A stretch of 61,467 nt of DNA from JADDRA01 sp035553895 (GTDB lineage: Bacteria; Actinomycetota; Acidimicrobiia; Acidimicrobiales; CADCSY01): assembly GCA_035553895.1 (NCBI GenBank), contig DATMJI010000035.1, positions 1 to 61,467 of the forward strand, read 5' to 3'. This document shows positions 7,864-14,911 of this stretch, in pieces; position 1 is the first letter of the stretch, and each line of letters starts with the position of its first letter. The position numbers were made by a program, and so were the translations under genes. The notes beneath the pieces are model-generated. The model saw only the letters and a program-made list of their open reading frames with translations. It did not search any database and had not been told where the DNA came from.

Positions 7864-8891
7864 GCCGGCACCCGCAGCCTGCGTCCGGCCAGGGTGGCGA
7901 CGGCGTCGACCACCGCCTCGGGGGTGACGCCGGCCAGGCAGGGTTGGTCCTCGACGGGGCAGGACCGGGCTCGGCAGCCGGCGCAGGCGATGTCGTGGTC
8001 GCCGAGGAGGATCGAGGGCACCCCCCAGGGCCGCCACCGCTCGGGGGGGACGACGGGGGCGAAGATGGAGACCACGGGCGTGGCCACGGCCGCCGCCAGG
8101 TGGGCCGGACCGGTGTTGCCGCTCACCACCACCTCGGCTCCGGCCAGCACCCCGGCCAGCCCGGCCAGATCGAGTGCACCCCCGAGGTCGGCGACGTCCG
8201 CCTGCGGGTCTCCGGCCACCGTGGCGGTGAGGTGGCGCTCGGCGCTCCCGCCGGTGACCGCCACCTGGTACCCGCCGGCGGCCAGGAGCTGCACGCAGGC
8301 GGCGGCCCGGCCGGCGTCCCAACCCCGGGCCGGGACCGATGCACCGGGATGCAGGACCACGTAGCGCCCGGCGAACGGGCGCCAGGTGGGCAGCGGCCGG
8401 CGCACGGCGAGGCGGCCGGTGTCGCCGGCGGCCAGCCGGTGCCCGAAGCGCTCGGCCAGCGAGAGGGCCTGCTCGACCTCGTGGCGGCGAGGGTCGTCGC
8501 CGTGGCGCACGTCGAGCAGGGAGCCGGGGTGATCGGCGCAGGTGGCCCCGATCTCGGCCACGCCGGCCATGCGCAACAGCAGAGCCAGGGGCAGGGGGCT
8601 CTGGTGGAACGAGGTGAGGACGAGGGCCCGGTCGATCCCCAGGGTGCCCAGGTGGTCGACCAGTCCGTCCAGCGCCGATCGCTCCACCGCCGGGGCGTCG
8701 TCGCCTACCCAGGGGGCGTCGACGGCCACCACCTCGTCGACCCCGGGCAGGAGGCGGGCGGCGGCCGCCCCCCGGCCGGCGAGGAAGGTGACCCGGGACG
8801 CCCCGGTGGCCACCGCCCGCACCGCCGGGCCGCTGAGCAGGACGTCGCCGAGGTTGTCGAGGCGAGCGACGAGCACATGAGGCGCCCTCAC
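7860..8891 (-). CDS. Glycosyltransferase family 9 (heptosyltransferase-like), second copy
   Basis: The 343-residue protein has the GT9 hallmarks: LVARLDNLGDVLLSGPAVRA at the N-terminus, VVLHPGAS before the donor domain, and VVSGNTGPAHLAAAV as the ADP-heptose binding loop. The C-terminus holds a cysteine cluster (CAGCRARSCPVEDQPC), also seen in some heptosyltransferases. GTG 8891 is chosen because it forms the GTGA overlap with the upstream fusion gene, as at other junctions of this operon. Two GT9 enzymes in one operon suggest at least two heptose residues or linkages in the product. Confidence 0.88.
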   Translation of the reverse strand: MRAPHVLVARLDNLGDVLLSGPAVRAVATGASRVTFLAGRGAAAARLLPGVDEVVAVDAPWVGDDAPAVERSALDGLVDHLGTLGIDRALVLTSFHQSPLPLALLLRMAGVAEIGATCADHPGSLLDVRHGDDPRRHEVEQALSLAERFGHRLAAGDTGRLAVRRPLPTWRPFAGRYVVLHPGASVPARGWDAGRAAACVQLLAAGGYQVAVTGGSAERHLTATVAGDPQADVADLGGALDLAGLAGVLAGAEVVVSGNTGPAHLAAAVATPVVSIFAPVVPPERWRPWGVPSILLGDHDIACAGCRARSCPVEDQPCLAGVTPEAVVDAVATLAGRRLRVPA

Positions 8892-10399
8892 CGCCGGACT
8901 CCGAGGATCATGTCGGTGGCGGCAATGAGGTCGGGAGCCACGGCGGCCCCCCCGCCGGGGCGCCACCGGGTCCGTCGCACCTCCAGGCGCCGGGTGGCCG
9001 GGGTGGGGACGAGCACGGCCCGGGCCCCGGCGGCCCGGGCGGCGTCGACGTCGCTGCCGATGTCGCCCACGACCACGCACTGCGACGGGGCCACGCCCAG
9101 CTCGGCCGCCGCCTTGTCGATGAGGCCGGGACGGGGCTTGCGGCAGGCGCAGCCGTCCCCGGACCCGTGGGGGCACACGGCGACGGCGTCGAAGGGGCCG
9201 AGCAACTCCCCGACCCGGGCGTTGACGGCGTCGACCTCGGCGGCAGTGATCAGGCCCCGCGCCACCCCGCTCTGGTTGGTGACCAGGCCGAGGGCGACTC
9301 CCGCCGCCCGCAGGCGGGACAGCGCCCCGGCGGCAGCCGCCACCGGGGCCACGAGGGCCGGATCGCCGTTGTAGGCGACGTCGTGGATCAGGGTGCCGTC
9401 GCGGTCGAAGAGCACGGCCAACGGCCTGGTGCCGGCCAGCGGTGCCTGGCGGCGGGCCCGCGCTTCGCCGGCCAGGCGGTGGCCCACGGCCAGGGGGGGG
9501 ATGGCGGCCGAGGTCACGACCATGGTGGCCACCTCGGCCGGGGTCCGTGGTCCGGGGGCGATGCGCCGGCGGGCGAAGCCGGCGCTGCCGGCGGCCCACG
9601 CCAACCCGCCGGCCGCAGCCAGCCGGCGCCGGCCGGCGGCGGCACTCACGCCTGCGGCCAGGCCAGCGGCAGTCACCGCGGCGTGGCGCCGCAGGGCACC
9701 GCTCGGGGCCCCGGCCGCCGGGCGCCAGTGCCGGCCGTGGAGGCGGCCCATCAAGGCGTCGTCGGCGTTGCCCCGCTGCTTGGCCAGGCTGACCGACCAG
9801 GAGGCGGGGGGCACGGGGTGGCGGACGCGGCGCCGGCCCATGGCCAGATCGAGACCACGGTCGGCCAGGCGCAGGGCGAGGTCGGCATCCTCCCGGTAGG
9901 CGCGGGGGAAGCGCTCGTCGAAGCCACCGACCTCGACCAGGGCCCGCCGCCGCACGGCCAGATCGGCGGTGATCCAGCGGCTGGTTTCGAGCCCGGCCAC
10001 ATTGCGCTCCCAGTCGGTGGGGCGCCGGTGCTGCGGCAGCGGGACCTCGACCTGCCCCTGGACGGCGGCCACCTGGTCGCCGGCACCTTCCAGGTCGCCG
10101 GCCAGGTCCTCGGCCCAGCGGGAGTCGACGATCACGTCGTCGTCGAGGAAGGCGACCCAGTCGGCCCTGCTGGCCCGCCATCCGGCGTTGCGGGCGGCGG
10201 CCGGTCCCCAGCCTCGCCCGGCCAGCACCTGGACGCGCTCGTCGGCGGAGGGGAGCGCCGGCAGGGTCCCGGCGCCGGGGCGGTCGTAGACGACGAAGAC
10301 GCGGCCGGGAAGCGGTTGGGCGAGCAGGGTGTCAAGCAGGACGGCGAGCGATGGCCGGCCCAGCGAGGGGATCACCACGTCGGCGGCGGGCCCCGTCAC
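8888..10399 (-). CDS. gmhB: Glycosyltransferase family 2 fused to heptose-1,7-bisphosphate 7-phosphatase (GmhB)
   Basis: The 503-residue protein joins two enzymes. Residues 5-300 form a GT2 domain: DVVIPSLGRPSL, a DDD metal/nucleotide motif at 86-88 (AFLDDDVIV) and GGFDERFPRAYREDADLALR at about 158-177. Residues about 325-500 form a HAD-IIIA phosphatase: FDRDGT at 331-336, the zinc site C409-H411-C417-C419 typical of GmhB, and GDIGSD at 445-450. GmhB normally is a separate 180-190-residue protein. The phosphatase supplies the step between the two HldE reactions; the GT2 presumably adds a sugar to the same glycan. Both ends overlap neighbours as GTGA. Confidence 0.9.
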   Translation of the reverse strand: MTGPAADVVIPSLGRPSLAVLLDTLLAQPLPGRVFVVYDRPGAGTLPALPSADERVQVLAGRGWGPAAARNAGWRASRADWVAFLDDDVIVDSRWAEDLAGDLEGAGDQVAAVQGQVEVPLPQHRRPTDWERNVAGLETSRWITADLAVRRRALVEVGGFDERFPRAYREDADLALRLADRGLDLAMGRRRVRHPVPPASWSVSLAKQRGNADDALMGRLHGRHWRPAAGAPSGALRRHAAVTAAGLAAGVSAAAGRRRLAAAGGLAWAAGSAGFARRRIAPGPRTPAEVATMVVTSAAIPPLAVGHRLAGEARARRQAPLAGTRPLAVLFDRDGTLIHDVAYNGDPALVAPVAAAAGALSRLRAAGVALGLVTNQSGVARGLITAAEVDAVNARVGELLGPFDAVAVCPHGSGDGCACRKPRPGLIDKAAAELGVAPSQCVVVGDIGSDVDAARAAGARAVLVPTPATRRLEVRRTRWRPGGGAAVAPDLIAATDMILGVRR

Positions 10400-12045
10400 G
10401 GCGCCGGTGCGAACAGGGTTGCCCGGCGGACGAGGAAGGGTCCCAGGGCCAAAGCGTCGATCGGCGCCGAGCCGAAGCACTCGAGGGCGTCCCGAGGATC
10501 GTCGACCATCGGCCGCCCGGCGGTGTTGAGGGAGGTGTTCACCACCACCGGGAGGTCGGTGCGGCGCTCGAAGGCGCTGAGGCAGCGGTGCAGGAGCGCT
10601 TCGTCGCCGCGCTCGACGGTCTGGATGCGGGCCGTGCCGTCGACGTGGACCACGGCGGGGATGCGGTCCTGCCAGTCCGGTCGCACCCGGTGCACGAAGA
10701 GCATGTAGGGGCTGGGGAAGGGCCCGCCCTCGAAGACGTCCTTGGCCCGCTCGGCCAGGACCATGGGGGCGACCGGGCGGAACTGCTCCCGACCCTTCAC
10801 GTCGTTCAGGCGTTCGAGATTGGCCCGCCGCCCCGGGTGGGCCAGCAGGCTGCGATGGCCCAGCGCCCGGGGACCGAACTCCGAGCGGCCCTGGAACCAG
10901 GCCACGATCCCGTCGTCGGCCAGCACGCCGGCCACCGCCTCGGCGATGTCGGCCGGCTCCTCGTAGGGCACCTTGGCCACCTCCAGGACCCGGCGGAGGT
11001 CGGCATCGCCCCACTGGCGCCCGAGGGCGGGGGAACCCATGGGCCGGACCTGGTCACCGAGGTCGTGGGCCGCCACCAGGGCCGCCCCCAGGGCGGTCCC
11101 GGCGTCGCCGGCGGCGGGCTGGACCCAGACGTCGTCGAACGGCCCCGCTTCGAACACCCGGGTGTTGGCCACGCAGTTGAGGGCCACGCCGCCGGCCAGG
11201 GCCAGGGCCCGCTCGCCCGTCCGCTCGTGCAGCCAGCCGGCCAGCTCCACTACCAGCTCTTCCAGGCGGGCCTGGACGCTGGCGGCCAGGTCGGCGTGGG
11301 CCGGGTCCAGGGTGCCGTCGCCCTGGCCGGGCGGGGCCAGGGCAGCCCAGTCGACGGGCTCGGTCACGATGCCCCCATCCGGAACGGCGCGTACCAGGTG
11401 GCGGAAGCGGTCCAGGTGGCGGGGCGTGCCGTAGGAGGCCAGCGCCATCACCTTGTACTCGTCACTCGAACGGCGGTAGCCGAGGTGGGCGGTCAGCTCC
11501 TCGTAGACCAGGCCCACCGAATGGGGGAGCTCGGTCTGGGCCAGTACTTCGAGGTCACCGCCGCCAGCCCGGCCGGCGAGGAACGATCCCCGCTCGCCCC
11601 GGCCGTCGAGCACGAGCACGGCGCACGAGGGGAAGGGGCCGCCCAGGTAGGCCGAGGCGGCGTGGGCCACGTGGTGGGGGACGAAGCGCACCACGCCGGG
11701 ATCGAGGCCGGGAAGGGCGCTGGCCAGGAAGCGGGGAGCGCGCTCGGTGTACAGCGTGCGCAGCGGCTCCCAGGGATCGGTCCCCGGGTGCAGGCCGTCG
11801 AAGGCGAGGGCGGGGTCGTAGGAGTAGGCCACGGCGTCGAGCTGGCCCGGGGGGACACCGGCGTGGTCGAGGCACCACCGGGCCGAGAGCTCGGGCAGCT
11901 CCCAGGTCGAAAAGGCCACCGGCACCTTGGCGTGCTTGCGCCGGTTGAAGCGCTCCTCCTCGGCAGCGGCCACGGTGACGCCGTCGACGACCAGCGCAGC
12001 TGCGCTGTCATGGAAGACCCCGTTGACGCCCAGGACTGCGGCCAT
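10396..12045 (-). CDS. Carbamoyltransferase, NodU/CmcH family
   Basis: The 549-residue protein matches the NodU/CmcH carbamoyltransferase layout. The N-terminal half has NGVFHDSAAALV and the histidine-rich FVPHHVAHAASAY, which in this family forms the carbamoyl-phosphate/metal centre; the C-terminal YrdC-like half carries FQGRSEFGPRALGHRS and VNTSLN. These enzymes transfer a carbamoyl group to a sugar hydroxyl. ATG 12045 is preferred over GTG 12057 because GAGGTGG lies five bases before it. It is the first gene of the coupled heptose operon, so the likely substrate is a sugar of that glycan. Confidence 0.88.
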   Translation of the reverse strand: MAAVLGVNGVFHDSAAALVVDGVTVAAAEEERFNRRKHAKVPVAFSTWELPELSARWCLDHAGVPPGQLDAVAYSYDPALAFDGLHPGTDPWEPLRTLYTERAPRFLASALPGLDPGVVRFVPHHVAHAASAYLGGPFPSCAVLVLDGRGERGSFLAGRAGGGDLEVLAQTELPHSVGLVYEELTAHLGYRRSSDEYKVMALASYGTPRHLDRFRHLVRAVPDGGIVTEPVDWAALAPPGQGDGTLDPAHADLAASVQARLEELVVELAGWLHERTGERALALAGGVALNCVANTRVFEAGPFDDVWVQPAAGDAGTALGAALVAAHDLGDQVRPMGSPALGRQWGDADLRRVLEVAKVPYEEPADIAEAVAGVLADDGIVAWFQGRSEFGPRALGHRSLLAHPGRRANLERLNDVKGREQFRPVAPMVLAERAKDVFEGGPFPSPYMLFVHRVRPDWQDRIPAVVHVDGTARIQTVERGDEALLHRCLSAFERRTDLPVVVNTSLNTAGRPMVDDPRDALECFGSAPIDALALGPFLVRRATLFAPAP

Positions 12046-12156
12046 GGCCCACCTCACCGGAAGGCGGAGCGCACGCCTCGCTGCTGAAGCACGACCCGCC
12101 GCGGTCGAGAAGTAACTACCTCTGGCCCGGCGGGGACAAACACTTCTCCACCGCGG
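12046..12156. other. Intergenic spacer upstream of the heptose operon
   Basis: This 111-base gap separates the carbamoyltransferase from the upstream GT2 gene. It probably holds the operon promoter, but I could not define a convincing -10/-35 pair. One GCTGAAG heptamer (12083-12089) matches the repeats found before the response regulator gene, but it stands alone here. Confidence 0.3.
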
Positions 12157-13074
12157 TCAGGGCCGGTGGCCGGCGACGGCCTCGGCCTGGGCCTCGGTCG
12201 CCGGGCTCAGGCGGCGGCGCCGGGCGCGGGCCCGGCGGTGGTGGCGAGCCAGCTCCCAGAGGGCGAGGCGGGCGACGGGATCGCGCCGGGCGGCTACGGC
12301 CAGCGCCCGGGTGCGGCGGTACGCCACCGGAGCCGGTCGCCGCAGCCAAGCGGTCAGCACCTCGTTGCGCAGCAACCGCGCCCGCCGGACCTCCCCGTCC
12401 CGGGGACCGCGGGGATGGTGGTGGGCCACCGTCTTCTCGTCGTAGCAGCAGCGCCAGCCGGCCTCGGCCAGGTCCAGGGCCAGCAGTTCCTCCTCGCCGG
12501 CGAAGAACAGGAGGTCGTCGAAGCCACCCACCGCCAGGAACGCGTGGCGGCGCACGACGGCCGAGCACGCCAGGAAGCCGAGCACCTCGGGCCCGGGCCC
12601 GCGGCGAGCCGGCCCGAGTGGGGAGGCGGCCAGGAGGGCGTTGAGGGGGTCCTCCCGGCGCTGGGGACCCACGAGGGTGCGGCCCGCCACCACGGCCACG
12701 TCCTGGTGGAGATCGAGGATCCCGCTGGCTTGGGCCAGCGCCCCGGGCGCCCACCAGGAGTCGTCGTCGGCGAAGGCGACGTAGGGGGTGGTGCTGGCGC
12801 CCACCCCCAGGTTGCGGGCCGTCGCCCCCACGTTGGTTGGCAGGGAGACCACCCGGACCGCGGGGTGGAGGGCGGCGACCGCTCTGGGGGTCCCGTCGCT
12901 CGAGCCGTTGTCGACGACGATGATCGGTGGTCGTTCCGGGAGCGCGACCAGGTGCGAGAGCGTCTCCAGCAGCTGCTGGCGGCGGTCCCGGGTGATGACG
13001 ACGACCGACACCCGGGCCGGGGGCACCGGGATGGCGGACGGAGCCGGACCGGCTGGCGGTCGGCCCGGCTCCAC
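12157..13074 (-). CDS. Glycosyltransferase family 2
   Basis: The 305-residue product has a GT-A fold: VSVVVITRDRRQQLLETL, IIVVDNGSSDGT, the AFADDDSWW metal-binding motif, and GGFDDLLFFAGEEELLALDL in the acceptor region. It resembles rhamnosyl/galactosyl-type GT2 enzymes, but substrate is unknown. The start is uncertain: GTG 13074 directly abuts AAGGAG, which is too close for normal initiation; GTG 13026 is an alternative. It stands 10 bases downstream of hsp20 and 111 bases upstream of the heptose operon, so it may be transcribed with either. Confidence 0.83.
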   Translation of the reverse strand: MEPGRPPAGPAPSAIPVPPARVSVVVITRDRRQQLLETLSHLVALPERPPIIVVDNGSSDGTPRAVAALHPAVRVVSLPTNVGATARNLGVGASTTPYVAFADDDSWWAPGALAQASGILDLHQDVAVVAGRTLVGPQRREDPLNALLAASPLGPARRGPGPEVLGFLACSAVVRRHAFLAVGGFDDLLFFAGEEELLALDLAEAGWRCCYDEKTVAHHHPRGPRDGEVRRARLLRNEVLTAWLRRPAPVAYRRTRALAVAARRDPVARLALWELARHHRRARARRRRLSPATEAQAEAVAGHRP

Positions 13075-13084
13075 CTCCTTCAGC

Positions 13085-13522
13085 TCAGGAGCCGGCCGGC
13101 CCGGCGTCGATGGCGGTCGCCTTGGAGTTGCCGGTGCCGACCTGGACCTTGCGGGGCTTGGCCTGCTCGGCCACGGGGACGGTCACGGTGAGGACGCCGG
13201 CGTCGTAGCTGGCCGTCACCTGTTCGGCATCCAGGCTCTCGCCGAGGAAGAGCTGGCGGCTGAAGGTGCCCTGCGGGCGTTCGGACGCCACGATCTGTTG
13301 GTCCTCGCTCGGCCGCCACTGGCGATCGGCCGACACGGTCAGCACGTTCTTCTCCACGGTGAGGTCGATCGACGACGGGTCGACGCCGGGGAGGTCGAAA
13401 TGGACGACGAACTGGTCTCGCTCCCGGTAGGCGTCCATGGGCATGACGGCGGCACGGGTACCCGTCTCGAAGGCCCGGGTCAGCCGGTCGAACTCACGGA
13501 ACGGGTCGGATCGCATCAACAT
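13085..13522 (-). CDS. Small heat shock protein, Hsp20/alpha-crystallin family
   Basis: The 145-residue protein holds one alpha-crystallin domain at about residues 40-130 with HFDLPGVDPSSIDLTVE, VLTVSADR and the strand GVLTVTVPVAE. These ATP-independent chaperones bind unfolding proteins and form oligomers. ATG 13522 is chosen because GGGAG lies nine bases upstream; ATG 13531 would abut that site. Upstream on the same strand lies the repeat-bearing gap 13523-13795. Confidence 0.9.
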   Translation of the reverse strand: MLMRSDPFREFDRLTRAFETGTRAAVMPMDAYRERDQFVVHFDLPGVDPSSIDLTVEKNVLTVSADRQWRPSEDQQIVASERPQGTFSRQLFLGESLDAEQVTASYDAGVLTVTVPVAEQAKPRKVQVGTGNSKATAIDAGPAGS

Positions 13523-13642
13523 GGCTGCCATCTCCCTTTCTCGTCTCTGGCTCGTCTCTGGGTGTGGGCTGCCGCCCGCGCTGGACGATGCCCGGGCCGG
13601 CGAGGGCCTACACCTGGCGCTACGGGCAGGCCCCGCCCACCA

Positions 13643-13695
13643 AGGGAATTCGGGAGATCCGAGCGGCTCAGCCGCCTGGATGCTCCACAATGGCC
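13643..13695. repeat. REP-like palindromic element, copy A (degenerate)
   Basis: The sequence contains GGGAGATCCGAGCGGCTCAG followed by CCGCCTGGATGCTCCACAAT, an imperfect palindrome related to copies B and C at 14163-14228 and 14239-14289. The right arm is the least well preserved of the three. It lies between hsp20 and the lipoprotein gene. Confidence 0.6.
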
Positions 13696-13795
13696 TCGAC
13701 ACCGCGGTTGTTTCCCTGCGGCAGAGGTGGGGCAACTCCCCGGCGTGGCCCCCACCGACGGCCCCCGATCCCCTCGACCGGTGACGAGACCGGTG

Positions 13796-14122
13796 ATGCT
13801 TGCCCGCCCCCGCCCGCGGCGCCGGTTTCTCGCCGCCCTGGCCGTGGCCGGGCTGGCCGCCTGCGGTGGCGGTGCCGGGGAGGACGAGGCCCGCTTCTGC
13901 GATGCCGCCGCCGAGGAGGTGGAGGCGTTCCGCAGTGCCCAGGGCCAGGTCTCGCCGGCCATCATCGGGGTGCTGCGAGAGCTGGTGCGCGAGGCTCCCG
14001 GCGAGTTGGCCGACGACTTCGAGACCGTCACCGAGTCCACCAGCGAGCAGGAGGCGGACCGGGCCCTGGCCGAGATCGAAAGCTTCCTCATCGGGCGCTG
14101 CGACCTGGACGTCCGCTCCTGA
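13796..14122 (+). CDS. Small lipoprotein of unknown function
   Basis: The 108-residue product starts at ATG 13796 with an arginine-rich n-region (ARPRPRRR), a hydrophobic stretch and a lipobox LAAC around residue 21, so the mature protein should be lipid-anchored at that cysteine on the outer face of the membrane. The remainder is acidic and helical (DEARFCDAAAEEVEAFRSAQ, ADRALAEIESFLIGRC), with two further cysteines that could form a disulfide. No family recognised. It is flanked on both sides by related palindromic repeats. Confidence 0.7.
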   Translation: MLARPRPRRRFLAALAVAGLAACGGGAGEDEARFCDAAAEEVEAFRSAQGQVSPAIIGVLRELVREAPGELADDFETVTESTSEQEADRALAEIESFLIGRCDLDVRS

Positions 14123-14162
14123 GTGCCGGGATCAGGTGGGCCGGGTGGGGTCGTGCCCGCGT

Positions 14163-14228
14163 CCGCATGGGATTCGGGAGGATCCGAGCGGCTCAGCCGC
14201 TCCGATCCTCCACAATTGGCCCATGCGG
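14163..14228. repeat. REP-like palindromic element, copy B
   Basis: An extended imperfect palindrome: the ends CCGCATGGG and CCCATGCGG pair, as do the inner arms GGAGGATCCGAGCGGCT and AGCCGCTCCGATCCTCC. It lies just downstream of the lipoprotein gene and could fold as a strong hairpin in the transcript. Same core as copies A and C. Confidence 0.7.
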
Positions 14229-14238
14229 GCCCGCCCGC

Positions 14239-14289
14239 CGATTGTGGAGGATCCGAGCGGCTCCGCCTCCTCGATCCTCCGGAATGGGG
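14239..14289. repeat. REP-like palindromic element, copy C
   Basis: The core GGAGGATCCGAGCGGCT is repeated in the same orientation as copy B, with the right arm CCTCGATCCTCC. It lies 10 bases after copy B and ends 22 bases before the pncA stop codon on the opposite strand, so the B/C pair sits between two convergent genes and may act as a bidirectional terminator. Confidence 0.65.
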
Positions 14290-14311
14290 AAGGCGGCCGG
14301 CGAGCGAGCCC

Positions 14312-14911
14312 TCAGACCAGGGTGATCCCCGCGCCGGCCATGGTCTCCAGGGCCCGGGCGCCGTCACCCGGATGGAGCTCGACGGCAGCGGTGGCCTCGA
14401 CCACCACCGCCGTGTCGTAACCCAGGCGCCGGGAATCGAGGGCGGTGGCCTGCACGCACACGTCCCGGGCCAGGCCCACGACGACCACCCGGGTGGTGCC
14501 CCAGTCCTCCAGCACGGCCCGGAGATCGGTCGGGACGTCTCGGCCGGTGGCGACGTCGCGGGCAAAGAACCCCGAGTAGCCGTCCTCGCCTCCCGTTCCC
14601 TTGCGCACCACGGGGCCGACGGTGTCGAGGTCGGGGTGGAGCTGGGCACCCCAGGTGTCCCGCACGCAGTGCACCGGCCAGGTCCCACCGTGGGTGGCGA
14701 AGTGGGGGGTCTCGGGCGGGTGCCAGTCCTGGGTGAACACGACGCCCGCCCCGGCCGCCCGGGCGGTGGCGGCCAGGTCGTTGACGAGCGGGATGATCCC
14801 GTCCCCGCCGGTGACGAAGAGCGATCCCGACGGATCGGCGAAGTCGTTCTGGACGTCGACCACGACGAGGGCGCAGCGCTCGTCGAAGTCGATCCCGGCG
14901 GTGGGGGTCAC
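14312..14911 (-). CDS. pncA: Nicotinamidase (isochorismatase family)
   Basis: The 199-residue protein has the nicotinamidase catalytic triad: D19 in VVDVQNDF, K104 in VVRKGT and C152 in ARDVCV. The metal-site residues are visible in FTQDWHPPETPHF. It hydrolyses nicotinamide to nicotinate and ammonia. The GTG start at 14911 overlaps the stop of pncB as GTGA, so the two act in one NAD salvage unit: nicotinamide to nicotinate, then to nicotinate mononucleotide. Confidence 0.92.
   Translation of the reverse strand: MTPTAGIDFDERCALVVVDVQNDFADPSGSLFVTGGDGIIPLVNDLAATARAAGAGVVFTQDWHPPETPHFATHGGTWPVHCVRDTWGAQLHPDLDTVGPVVRKGTGGEDGYSGFFARDVATGRDVPTDLRAVLEDWGTTRVVVVGLARDVCVQATALDSRRLGYDTAVVVEATAAVELHPGDGARALETMAGAGITLV

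Noticed and set aside
12083..12089. GCTGAAG upstream of the heptose operon as a regulator site
   Set aside because: It is a single heptamer without a partner at 11 bases on either side, so chance is a sufficient explanation.
13643..14289. CRISPR array
   Set aside because: Only three degenerate palindromic copies with irregular spacing and a gene between them; no regular spacers or cas genes.
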